A DNA stretch of 7,306 bases. Origin: Acidobacteriota bacterium (GTDB taxonomy: Bacteria; Acidobacteriota; Blastocatellia; Pyrinomonadales; Pyrinomonadaceae). How positions within the stretch are numbered: the first letter of the stretch is position 1; every line of letters starts with the position of its first letter. Positions 1-6,527 of this stretch are shown piece by piece. The notes beneath the pieces were generated by a model. The model saw only the letters and a program-made list of their open reading frames with translations, made no database searches and was not told the origin of the DNA. The position numbers were made by a program, and so were the translations under genes. The stretch covers positions 1 to 7,306 of the forward strand of contig JADYZI010000402.1 of NCBI GenBank assembly GCA_020853255.1, in the 5' to 3' direction.

Positions 1-185
1 CCGTCGGTACTGGCCGGCGGAATCTTTATCTTGTACTTGTGATCGCCGCGATCGGAATGCTCATCTGGCTCTATTCGCGTTACATGCTTCTCATCCTCTC
101 AGGCGCTTACGTTTCGCACGGCGTTTTCTGGTACGTCTTTGGCATGATGCGACGGAGTCCGACGCACGAGGACGTCGCCGCCTAG
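1..185 (+). CDS. C-terminal fragment of a membrane protein, probably CDP-diacylglycerol-serine O-phosphatidyltransferase
   Basis: This is an open frame entering from the left edge, read from position 3 as 60 codons and closed by TAG at 183-185. The visible peptide begins VGTGRRNLYLVLVIAAIG and has two hydrophobic stretches: a first helix around LYLVLVIAAIGMLIWLY and a second around YMLLILSGAYVSHGVFWYVF. It ends in a short charged tail (MMRRSPTHEDVAA). The order Arg-Asn, hydrophobic helix, then a last helix with a SGAYVSHG-like turn resembles the end of bacterial type II phosphatidylserine synthases, which make phosphatidylserine from CDP-diacylglycerol and serine in the membrane. The catalytic CDP-alcohol phosphotransferase motif would lie outside the window, so the name is only a resemblance. 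The next gene starts 56 bases downstream on the same strand and could be co-transcribed. Confidence 0.5.
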   Translation, partial: VGTGRRNLYLVLVIAAIGMLIWLYSRYMLLILSGAYVSHGVFWYVFGMMRRSPTHEDVAA

Positions 186-241
186 CAAACTTTCCGCCTT
201 TGCGGCTACGCCCCAGTCCAATTTTCAGCTAATGTATTGCA

Positions 242-1747
242 ATGCGTACCTCGGTCGCACGATTCGCTCTTGAGCTTGCGGTTTTTGTATGCGGAGCTCT
301 GGTGATGGTCTTTGAGATCATCGGTTCGCGGATCGTCGCGCCTTATATTGGAACTTCGACATACATTTGGACAAGCCTGATCGGCGTGATTCTTGCCGCG
401 CTAAGCCTCGGTTACTGGATCGGCGGACGTATCGCCGATCGCAAGCCCGATGTGAAGGTGCTTGCCTCGGCCATTTTCCTTGCGGGCGGGGCCGTTTCGG
501 TCACTATCCTGATAAAGGACATCATCCTCGCTTCGATCCAGGCAGCGGGCGGGCCGCTGGAACTCAGAGCGGTGATAGCGGCAACGCTCCTCTTCGCACC
601 GGCGAGTGTTCTCCTTGGCTTTGTTACGCCGTACGCCGTCAAACTCCGAACGTTATCGCTTGAAGATTCAGGAAGAACGGTCGGCCGACTTTATGCCCTA
701 TCAACCGTTGGCAGTATCTGCGGCACATTTGCGGCCGGCTTTTTTCTGATCCCCTTTGTCGGCAGTACGCGTACCTTATATTTGATCGCCGGTTCACTAT
801 TCGCGATTAGCCTTGTCCTCGCGCCGTTTGCCCTGACCCGGCTGAATCTGAGTGTTCTGATCATCTTTGCGTTTGGGACCGCCAGCGGCGAGGCAATGGC
901 GTACTATCTGCGAACCGTACACAAACTGATCGATCTTGACACCGAATACAGTCGCGTACAGATCTACGAGGCCGTCCACACCGAGACCGGCCGGCCATAC
1001 AGGGCGATCGCAACAGATCCTTATTTCGCACAATCGGCGATGTACCTTGACGACGGCTCGCCTGTGTTCGAATACGTGAAATTCTTTGGCCTCGTGGACC
1101 ACATCACGCCTGACAGCAAACGCGTGCTCATGATCGGCGGGGCCGGGTACACTGTGCCGCGCGAGTATTTGAAATATCATCCGGATTCAAGAATGGACGT
1201 GGTCGAGATCGATCCAAAGATGACCGACCTGGCCCGCCGGTACTTCGAACTGGAGGATGATCCGCGGCTAACAATTTTTCATCAGGACGGGCGTGTATTT
1301 CTGAACCAGGCGCGGCCAAATAGTTACGACGCTGTCTTTGTTGATGCGTTCGGTTCACTGTTCTCTATCCCGTTTCAACTGACGACGATAGAAGCTGTCC
1401 GCCGGATACATGATAGTTTGAACCGGAACGGCGTTGTCATAGCAAACATCGGCTCGGCACTTTCGGGCGACGCCAGTCGGTTTCTCAGCGCAGAATATGC
1501 GACGTACAAGCAGATATTTCCCGACGTGCGTTTGTTCAAGGTCCGTCCCGACAAGCCGAATGAGTCTTTACAGAATGTCATTCTGGTCGCCTGTAAGAAC
1601 GAGTGCATGGATGGGCCTGCCGATCCGCAGACTGCTTCCCTGTTAAAAAGCTTGGTGCAGATCGAAACGCTAGGGGCCGTTCTGTACGACGACCTCGCCC
1701 CGGTCGAGTTCTACAACTCGGTCGGCATGAGTTCGTTGGGTAAATGA
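242..1747 (+). CDS. Fused membrane / spermidine-synthase-like protein
   Basis: The 501-residue protein has two parts. Residues 1-225 are hydrophobic, with about seven predicted membrane helices (near 8-28, 42-62, 73-95, 108-130, 148-172, 178-197 and 202-222). The first contains the ALVMVFEIIGSR signature typical of fused MFS/spermidine synthases. Residues about 235-490 form a cytosolic Rossmann domain of the spermidine synthase superfamily: GGAGYT at 299-304 in the nucleotide loop, VEIDP at 321-325 (Glu322 expected to bind the nucleoside ribose), DG at 349-350, VDAFGS at 367-372 and DDLAPVE at 483-489, a hallmark of the fused family. Classical aminopropyltransferases carry DxxD at the 368 position. 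Here Asp368 is kept but the second Asp is Gly371, so true spermidine synthesis is doubtful. The ATG at 242 is well bounded because an in-frame TAA lies at 230-232. No clear Shine-Dalgarno precedes it. Confidence 0.85.
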   Translation: MRTSVARFALELAVFVCGALVMVFEIIGSRIVAPYIGTSTYIWTSLIGVILAALSLGYWIGGRIADRKPDVKVLASAIFLAGGAVSVTILIKDIILASIQAAGGPLELRAVIAATLLFAPASVLLGFVTPYAVKLRTLSLEDSGRTVGRLYALSTVGSICGTFAAGFFLIPFVGSTRTLYLIAGSLFAISLVLAPFALTRLNLSVLIIFAFGTASGEAMAYYLRTVHKLIDLDTEYSRVQIYEAVHTETGRPYRAIATDPYFAQSAMYLDDGSPVFEYVKFFGLVDHITPDSKRVLMIGGAGYTVPREYLKYHPDSRMDVVEIDPKMTDLARRYFELEDDPRLTIFHQDGRVFLNQARPNSYDAVFVDAFGSLFSIPFQLTTIEAVRRIHDSLNRNGVVIANIGSALSGDASRFLSAEYATYKQIFPDVRLFKVRPDKPNESLQNVILVACKNECMDGPADPQTASLLKSLVQIETLGAVLYDDLAPVEFYNSVGMSSLGK

Positions 1748-1841
1748 ACGAAACACCTGCTATCCCGCAATGCGTCCGCCCAAGCCGCCCAAAATTTTCA
1801 TCAGCTATTGGCTTTTATAAGAACTAGCAACTCGTATCTAA

Positions 1842-3515
1842 CTAAAACGCCGGCTCCTCGTAGATCCCATAAATGTCCCGCAGCGCAACGCAGATCTCTT
1901 CAACTGTGGCATAGGCTGCAACGGCGTTGATTATCAGCGGCATTGTATTTTCGTCGTGCTGGGCGGCGAGTTTGAGTTTGTCGAGGGCGTTCACAACCGC
2001 GCCTTTGTCGCGGGCGGATTTGGTCTCGGCAAGGCGGGAGAGTTGGTGGTCGCGGACGGATTCATCTATTTGCAGGATGTCCGTTTTGTGGATCTCATCA
2101 TCCATTGCGTACTTGTTCACACCCACAATAGTCTGCTCACTGCGTTCGACAGCCTTTTGATATTGATAGGCTGATTCCTGTATCTCACGCTGCGGAAAAC
2201 CGGCCTCGACGGCTTCGACCATTCCGCCAAAGTTGTCGATCTTTTCAAAGTAATCGAAACAGCCATCTACCATTTTCTGTGTGAGCGATTCCACATACCA
2301 ACTTCCGCCAAGCGGATCTACAGTATTTACGACTCCGGTTTCTTCAGCGATGATCTGCTGCGTACGCAGTGCGATCAGAGCGGCATTGTCGGTTGGCAGG
2401 GCAAGTGCCTCATCGTATGAATCAGTATGCAGGGACTGGGTACCGCCGAGAACGCCGGCGAGTGCCTGGATGGCAACGCGGGCGATATTGTTCAAGGGCT
2501 GTTGAACTGTAAGCGAAACCCCGGCGGTTTGCGTATGAAAACGAAGCTGCATAGTTCGCGGATTCTTCGCTCCGAAGCGTTCTTTCATCGTCTTTGCCCA
2601 CACAACGCGGGCAGCTCTGTATTTAGCGATCTCTTCGAAAAAATCATTATGCGCGTTAAAAAAGAACGAAAGCCGGGGAACAAATTCATCAACATTCAAT
2701 CCGCGATCGACGCCGTATTGAACATACTCGACACCGTCTCTGAGAGTAAACGCCAATTCCTGCAAAGCCGTCGCTCCCGCCTCGCGGATATGATAGCCGC
2801 TGACCGAGATAGGATTGTATTTCGGGACATGCTGTGTGCAGTATTCGAATGTATCGATGACCAACTTCATCGCCGGCTTGATCGGGTAGATCCATTCTTT
2901 TTGGGCGATGTACTCTTTGAGAATATCGTTCTGCAGCGTGCCGGAAATTTTATTGAAGTCGGCCTTTTGCTTTTCGGCAACGACCAGGTACATCGCAAGA
3001 AAGATGGGGGCAGGAGCATTGATGGTTTGCGAGACCGTCACGCTGTCCAGCGGAATACCGTCGAACAGCACTTCAAAATCCGCAAGTGACGAAACGGCCA
3101 CACCGCATTTGCCGACCTCGCCTTCGCTCAATGGTGAATCGGCATCCAGCCCCATCAGCGCCGGAAGATCGTATGCGACCGACAAACCCGTCTGGCCCTG
3201 GGCCATCAGGTACTTGAACCGGCGGTTCGTCTCTTCAGGAGAAGAGAATCCGGCAAACTGCCGCATCGTCCAAAGTTTGCCGCGATAGCCCGTCGGGTGA
3301 ATTCCGCGCTTGTATGGATACTCGCCCGGAAATCCAACATCAAGCCCTTCAGCGTCCGCCTCGGTATAAAGCCGCTCGACCGGCTCAAGACTCACGCCTT
3401 CAAACGACTCTTTCCGCTCGGGCGCTTTTTCAAGTACTTTCGCAAGCGTGTCGCCTTCCCAACGCTCCTTTTCAGTCTGTGCTTCGGTTGATATTTCCTT
3501 TGTCTCAGGTGTCAT
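1842..3515 (-). CDS. Acyl-CoA mutase catalytic (large) subunit, isobutyryl-CoA mutase-like
   Basis: The 557-residue protein belongs to the methylmalonyl-CoA mutase family: an N-terminal TIM barrel binding CoA, as in [15 protein letters not shown] (76-90), GTLQND (192-197), SGYHIREAG (239-247) and FHTQTAG (326-332). It stops near residue 557 with no DxHxxG cobalamin domain, so it must pair with a separate B12-binding small subunit, which is not in this window. Mutases of this family rearrange acyl-CoA skeletons by adenosylcobalamin radicals. The residue aligning with Tyr89 of the Propionibacterium methylmalonyl-CoA mutase is Phe87, and the one aligning with Arg207, which grips the free carboxylate, is Gln205 (in KEYIAQKEW). 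Phe/Gln is the known isobutyryl-CoA mutase pair, and the flanking GYRG and YIAQKEW also recall IcmA. A substrate without a free carboxylate is therefore likelier than methylmalonyl-CoA. It is usually auto-annotated as methylmalonyl-CoA mutase. The gene is convergent with the upstream-coordinate gene and divergent from the AraC-type gene. Confidence 0.93.
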   Translation of the reverse strand: MTPETKEISTEAQTEKERWEGDTLAKVLEKAPERKESFEGVSLEPVERLYTEADAEGLDVGFPGEYPYKRGIHPTGYRGKLWTMRQFAGFSSPEETNRRFKYLMAQGQTGLSVAYDLPALMGLDADSPLSEGEVGKCGVAVSSLADFEVLFDGIPLDSVTVSQTINAPAPIFLAMYLVVAEKQKADFNKISGTLQNDILKEYIAQKEWIYPIKPAMKLVIDTFEYCTQHVPKYNPISVSGYHIREAGATALQELAFTLRDGVEYVQYGVDRGLNVDEFVPRLSFFFNAHNDFFEEIAKYRAARVVWAKTMKERFGAKNPRTMQLRFHTQTAGVSLTVQQPLNNIARVAIQALAGVLGGTQSLHTDSYDEALALPTDNAALIALRTQQIIAEETGVVNTVDPLGGSWYVESLTQKMVDGCFDYFEKIDNFGGMVEAVEAGFPQREIQESAYQYQKAVERSEQTIVGVNKYAMDDEIHKTDILQIDESVRDHQLSRLAETKSARDKGAVVNALDKLKLAAQHDENTMPLIINAVAAYATVEEICVALRDIYGIYEEPAF

Positions 3516-3531
3516 AACTCAGTTGTATGTG

Positions 3532-3580
3532 AGTGTTGATTTTAGCATATTTCTAGGCTCTGACTAGCGAGTTCAACACT
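3532..3580. repeat. 8-bp inverted repeat spanning the mutase promoter
   Basis: AGTGTTGA at 3532-3539 is exactly inverted as TCAACACT at 3573-3580, with 33 bases between. The left arm covers the predicted start and edge of the -10 for the minus-strand mutase gene, and the right arm sits just upstream of where a -35 would be. It could be a pair of half-sites for a regulator, but an 8-bp arm can also occur by chance. Confidence 0.3.
3539..3547 (-). promoter_or_regulatory. Extended -10 promoter for the mutase gene
   Basis: Read on the minus strand, these bases give TGCTAAAAT, a TGn extension followed by a hexamer matching TATAAT at five of six positions. Transcription would start near 3531-3533, giving a leader of about 17 bases before the mutase ATG. 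No good -35 hexamer sits at the right distance, which is normal for extended -10 promoters. This is a pattern call only. Confidence 0.45.
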
Positions 3581-3604
3581 AATCGTAGAACTGGTAACAA
3601 GGGC

Positions 3605-3633
3605 TTGACAGTGTTCTGGGTGTGGGACATAAT
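3605..3633 (+). promoter_or_regulatory. Near-consensus sigma70 promoter for the AraC-type gene
   Basis: TTGACA at 3605-3610 is a perfect -35 hexamer. After a 17-base spacer comes CATAAT at 3628-3633, so eleven of twelve consensus bases match at optimal spacing. Initiation near 3640 gives a leader of about 36 bases to the ATG at 3676. GCTTGACA (3603-3610) is inverted as TGTCAAGC (3649-3656), and TGTGGGACA (3621-3629) recurs as TGTTGGACA (3657-3665). Both repeats flank the core promoter and may be operator elements. Confidence 0.7.
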
Positions 3634-3675
3634 CCATTCCGTGTAGATTGTCAAGCTGTTGGACAACACGTCTCT

Positions 3676-4041
3676 ATGGATCGACGAATCTTCCACATCG
3701 TACAGCAACTCAAGCTATCCATGCGACGCTCGTGGACGGTCAAAGCAATGGCAACAGAAGTACGCATGTCTACACCATATTTTCAACGTCTGTTCAAGGC
3801 AGAAACTGGCGTCACTCCCATGACTTACTTAAATGACCTTCGGATCGAAAAGGCGGCGGAGATGCTCACAAATTCGACTTGCTTTTGCCAAATCAAAGAG
3901 ATCGCCTTCAATGTCGGCATATCCAACGACAGCCGCTTCACGCATAGCTTCAAGGCGAAATTTCAAATGACGCCGACCGAATTTCGCGAAAGCCAGGCCG
4001 AAATTCACCAGTCCGTTCCGCCAGTTCAACACAAATCATAG
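3676..4041 (+). CDS. Stand-alone AraC/XylS-type DNA-binding regulator
   Basis: The 121-residue protein is essentially only the AraC DNA-binding domain, the size of MarA or SoxS. The first helix-turn-helix spans about 20-41 (TVKAMATEVRMSTPYFQRLF), followed by GVTP and the linker helix YLNDLRIEKAAEML at 51-64. The second helix-turn-helix spans about 72-93 (IKEIAFNVGISNDSRFTHSF) and ends in the family signature FQMTPTEFR (96-104). No ligand or dimerisation domain is present, so activity is probably set by its own level of expression or by a partner. The frame is open back to a GTG at 3622, but that codon lies inside the promoter. ATG 3676 keeps the whole first helix and leaves a sensible leader, though without a clear Shine-Dalgarno. 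It is divergent from the mutase gene and lies just upstream of the secreted-protein pair, so either could be a target. The middle, residues 66-72, carries two cysteines of unknown meaning. Confidence 0.88.
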   Translation: MDRRIFHIVQQLKLSMRRSWTVKAMATEVRMSTPYFQRLFKAETGVTPMTYLNDLRIEKAAEMLTNSTCFCQIKEIAFNVGISNDSRFTHSFKAKFQMTPTEFRESQAEIHQSVPPVQHKS

Positions 4042-4081
4042 TTTCTGGTCAGAAATGATCGTCATCAGCAAGAAGTATTCG

Positions 4082-4109
4082 TCGACTTAGCCTTGATTCC
4101 GATTAGAAT
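4082..4109 (+). promoter_or_regulatory. Possible promoter for the Cys-rich secreted protein gene
   Basis: TCGACT at 4082-4087 and TAGAAT at 4104-4109 are separated by 16 bases, matching consensus at four and five of six positions. Initiation would fall near 4116, leaving a leader of about 27 bases that contains the strong ribosome site. Readthrough from the AraC-type gene 100 bases upstream is an alternative. Confidence 0.3.
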
Positions 4110-4131
4110 GTAGCCATTTCAACTGCATTAT

Positions 4132-4137
4132 AGGAGG
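4132..4137 (+). promoter_or_regulatory. Strong Shine-Dalgarno of the Cys-rich protein gene
   Basis: A perfect AGGAGG lies five bases before the ATG at 4143. It fixes the start and is much stronger than the ribosome sites of the other genes here, suggesting high translation of this small protein. Confidence 0.85.
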
Positions 4138-4142
4138 ATTTC

Positions 4143-4631
4143 ATGAACAAAGATTTGAGTCGGGTTCTAATCGGCCTAATACTTGGCTTGCTAGTGCTGG
4201 GTGGAAATCTGCACGCGAGCTCGAAGTTCGGTTCTGAGGCTGGTTCTTTTAGAAAGAAAACACGTACTGGGCCAAAATCTGAAATTGTACGTGTTCGGGG
4301 CAGCAGGAAGTCGGTGAAGCGTCTGACCAAAAATACGGTGGAATTCAAAGTAGCTCCAATTGTATACGCGAAGAAAATCAGCCTAGCTAATCGCACCCGA
4401 ATTTATAACGCCTCGAAGGTGAAAAGCTCCCGCCTCAGTTGCTTTCGGGATGAAGCAGGTTCGTGGAAATGCTTTGTTGATTGCGTAGGTAGTGCCTTGC
4501 CGCCCGAGACTATTCTAACGTGCGCTGAAGCGTGTGGAAACCGGGAATACGCGACATGCGCCACATGTCTCGGCGTCGGGTTGTATGTTGTAATTACCTG
4601 TGGCGCGAGTTGTTACCCGCTATCCGAGTGA
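4143..4631 (+). CDS. Secreted Cys-rich small protein, candidate peptide precursor
   Basis: I do not recognise a named family. The 162-residue product starts with a signal peptide: a charged start (MNKDLSR), a hydrophobic core at about 8-20, and a plausible signal peptidase site after LHA at 23-25. Residues 36-62 are strongly basic (for example RKKTRTGPK), followed by a polar middle to about 98. The C-terminal 63 residues hold all nine cysteines, at 100, 110, 114, 127, 131, 139, 142, 153 and 157. They form three CxxxC pairs and one CxxC, with hydrophobic spacers such as LGVGLYVVI. This leader, basic pro-region and compact Cys domain resemble exported disulfide-bonded peptides, and the CxxxC/CxxC layout loosely recalls halocin-C8-like bacteriocins, though that is only a resemblance. 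Odd cysteine number leaves one free or intermolecular. The strong AGGAGG and the next gene 62 bases downstream suggest a transcribed pair. Confidence 0.8.
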   Translation: MNKDLSRVLIGLILGLLVLGGNLHASSKFGSEAGSFRKKTRTGPKSEIVRVRGSRKSVKRLTKNTVEFKVAPIVYAKKISLANRTRIYNASKVKSSRLSCFRDEAGSWKCFVDCVGSALPPETILTCAEACGNREYATCATCLGVGLYVVITCGASCYPLSE

Positions 4632-4668
4632 TCGCTTTTCATTGCGCAACCAAAGTCGGATCGCTTTT
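4630..4668 (+). repeat. 10-bp direct repeat between the two secreted-protein genes
   Basis: GATCGCTTTT occurs at 4630-4639, overlapping the stop codon of the Cys-rich gene, and again at 4659-4668, a 29-base period. The role is unknown. It may be a small duplication or simply chance. Confidence 0.35.
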
Positions 4669-4678
4669 TATACATGGT

Positions 4679-4692
4679 TTGAGGCACCTCAA
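4679..4692 (+). promoter_or_regulatory. Dyad enclosing the Shine-Dalgarno of the helical-repeat gene
   Basis: TTGAGG-CA-CCTCAA is a perfect inverted repeat. GAGG at 4681-4684, nine bases before the ATG at 4694, is the only plausible ribosome site and lies in its left arm. In RNA it could form a small five-pair hairpin with a GCAC loop that lowers initiation, keeping the second gene below the first. It is weak and A/U-capped, so the effect may be slight. Confidence 0.35.
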
Positions 4693-4693
4693 T

Positions 4694-6439
4694 ATGAAAG
4701 CAACCGCTATGAGTAAACGGCTTGGTTATCACCTTCGGCTCATCGCGCCCATTCTGCTGATCGTAACGATTTCCGGAGGACAGGTGGTGGACAAGAATTT
4801 AGTGCGTTACAAACTCGCGGTTGAGGAGTTTGAAAGTGTTCTGAATAGGTCCGAACGAATTCCTGACCCGCGGAAATTTGTGACTGTGAGAGCAAAGGCC
4901 GCGAACTTGCTATGGGTGCGCGATCCAGAACGATCCCGCGCTATGTTTATCAAGCTCTGGGAAACAATAGACAAACAGCTTGATGATAACAAGGCGTTCG
5001 ACAAGGAGCGATCACGGATCGAGCTTCTTCAACAGCTTGTCCCGAAAGACCGAACGTTGGCTGCCCAACTAATCTCATCGTCGCGAGTTGGCAAAGAGAA
5101 GGTAGATCCTGTTCTTGATAATCTGAAAGGAACAAACGTAGAAACACAGCGCCTGGCCTTCCTTGCATACCGCTTGGCCGAAGATGATCCAGTTCTGGCG
5201 GGAGCTATATTATCCGACGCACTTTCCACGAATACCTCACCAGCACTTCCTCTTATATTGAACCGAATCCGGGAGAAGGACGTTATGCTGGCGAACTATA
5301 TTGCCTCCCAAGCATTGGATCGATTTCCAAATCAGTCACCAACAATTGCCTTGTCTGGGTTAGCGAATGTTGCCGCGTATCTTTTCCCACTTGCGCCATC
5401 TCCAAACGTCGTGCCGGAGGCGACTGGATCCGACGAGAACTTGCGGCAGCAATTTATGCAGGTCGGCTATAGCGCACTTAAGCGTTCGTTAGCAGAAACG
5501 GACGAAGATCTGATCAAGAACGATGGTTTTTCTGATCAAGCGATGTTGCTGCGCAAGATCAATCGGGCGGTGATCGGAGGAATTTTGTTGGCTCTTTCGC
5601 CTCGCTATTCGCCCGCTCAGTTCGTTGAGATGAACGCTATAAGCATTTCGCTGATGCAAGCCATACCAAGACAATTTGTTGGTTTGATCTCTATGCAGAT
5701 CGCGGCAGTCAAAGCGCTCCTGGGAGGAGTTGAACGATCCGAAGGTTTGGATGCTGAGATCATAGCCGCAATTGTTAGAGAAGATTTTTTTAAGGCTGAT
5801 CTACTGATTAGTGATATTAACGATGAATCCAGAAAAAAAGGTTGGTTCAACGTCCTATATAGGGCAAAGGCGAAAACACAGTTGCAGCGAGGTGAACCGC
5901 TGTTAGCCCTTGCATCCGCGCGTAAAATTGAGAATGTCGCAATGGCCATTCCAATTTTGATCGACATTGCCAAGGCTGCAAATAAAAAACAGGACGAGAG
6001 CCTTTCGACTAACGCATTTCAGGCAATCCTGAGTCTCACGGGAATAATGAAAGAAGGGATGAGGGCGAAAACAATGTTCTCCGTATCGGGAGAAATGGCC
6101 TATTTTATGCAAACACAGTCGTCCCTGATTCTGCTAAGATCCGTTGAGGTCATTAATGGATTGTCCCAGATCAAGAGCGAGCAAACCAAGCCAGTTTCGT
6201 ATGCCGGCGAAACTTACTGGGAAGATCCAGATAATTTCCTCTCATCGCCTGCCATGGTACGAGCCTTCTCAGTTCTCGGCGAACTTGAATTACAAGAAAC
6301 TCTGCTTATCGCAAACAGATTTCGAGATAACGCGCTGCAAATGCTCGCAACTCTCGCCAGTATTGAGAAAGTGCTTAGCAAAGGACCACCCAAGCCCTCC
6401 CCACGCAAGCCAACCGCAAAAAAGACAAATACACAGTAA
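4694..6439 (+). CDS. Exported helical-repeat protein of unknown function
   Basis: I recognise no named family. From ATG 4694 the product has 581 residues. The open frame extends back to 4532, but that part overlaps the Cys-rich gene and has no ribosome site. The N-terminus is a signal peptide or single anchor: basic residues to Arg15, then LIAPILLIVTIS at 16-27 and a possible cleavage after about 29. The rest is almost wholly amphipathic helix. A loose motif of Asp, small/charged residues, Leu-Ala and hydrophobic recurs: RDPERSRAMF (76-85), PKDRTLAAQL (117-126), AEDDPVLAGAI (162-172) and REKDVMLANYI (193-203), then YLFPLAPS (229-236). This looks like TPR- or HEAT-like superhelical repeats, often binding scaffolds. 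The last 19 residues are Lys/Pro-rich (KGPPKPSPRK). No catalytic motif and few cysteines are evident. Acidobacterial genomes, as I recall, carry related exported repeat proteins, but I cannot verify this. Pairing with the Cys-rich gene suggests a shared role outside the cytoplasm. Confidence 0.8.
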   Translation: MKATAMSKRLGYHLRLIAPILLIVTISGGQVVDKNLVRYKLAVEEFESVLNRSERIPDPRKFVTVRAKAANLLWVRDPERSRAMFIKLWETIDKQLDDNKAFDKERSRIELLQQLVPKDRTLAAQLISSSRVGKEKVDPVLDNLKGTNVETQRLAFLAYRLAEDDPVLAGAILSDALSTNTSPALPLILNRIREKDVMLANYIASQALDRFPNQSPTIALSGLANVAAYLFPLAPSPNVVPEATGSDENLRQQFMQVGYSALKRSLAETDEDLIKNDGFSDQAMLLRKINRAVIGGILLALSPRYSPAQFVEMNAISISLMQAIPRQFVGLISMQIAAVKALLGGVERSEGLDAEIIAAIVREDFFKADLLISDINDESRKKGWFNVLYRAKAKTQLQRGEPLLALASARKIENVAMAIPILIDIAKAANKKQDESLSTNAFQAILSLTGIMKEGMRAKTMFSVSGEMAYFMQTQSSLILLRSVEVINGLSQIKSEQTKPVSYAGETYWEDPDNFLSSPAMVRAFSVLGELELQETLLIANRFRDNALQMLATLASIEKVLSKGPPKPSPRKPTAKKTNTQ

Positions 6440-6527
6440 TATTCTAAAGCCATCGTGGACGTCTATATGCACTACGCAGGGCTTGCCCACACTGGGCTCG
6501 AAAATCAGAAGAGCTGGTCGCTTCGTG

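Noticed and set aside
1748..1841. Terminator between the convergent fused-synthase and mutase genes
   Set aside because: AAAATTTT and nearby AT-rich words are present, but I found no GC-rich stem followed by a T-tract on either strand.
2427..3089. 220-codon open frame on the + strand inside the mutase gene
   Set aside because: It lies wholly antisense to a strongly supported mutase gene, has no recognisable domain or ribosome site, and is explained by codon bias of the real gene.
3622..3675. GTG start extending the AraC-type protein by 18 residues
   Set aside because: The codon lies within the spacer of a near-perfect sigma70 promoter, so it would not be in the transcript from that promoter, and the extra residues are not AraC-like.
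4042..4055. TTTCTG-GT-CAGAAA dyad just after the AraC-type stop codon
   Set aside because: A 6-bp arm with a 2-base centre is expected about twice by chance in a window this size; it has no T-tract and no other support as a terminator.
4532..4693. Earlier ATG for the helical-repeat protein
   Set aside because: It overlaps the Cys-rich gene in another frame, lacks a ribosome site, and would put 54 residues before a clear signal peptide.
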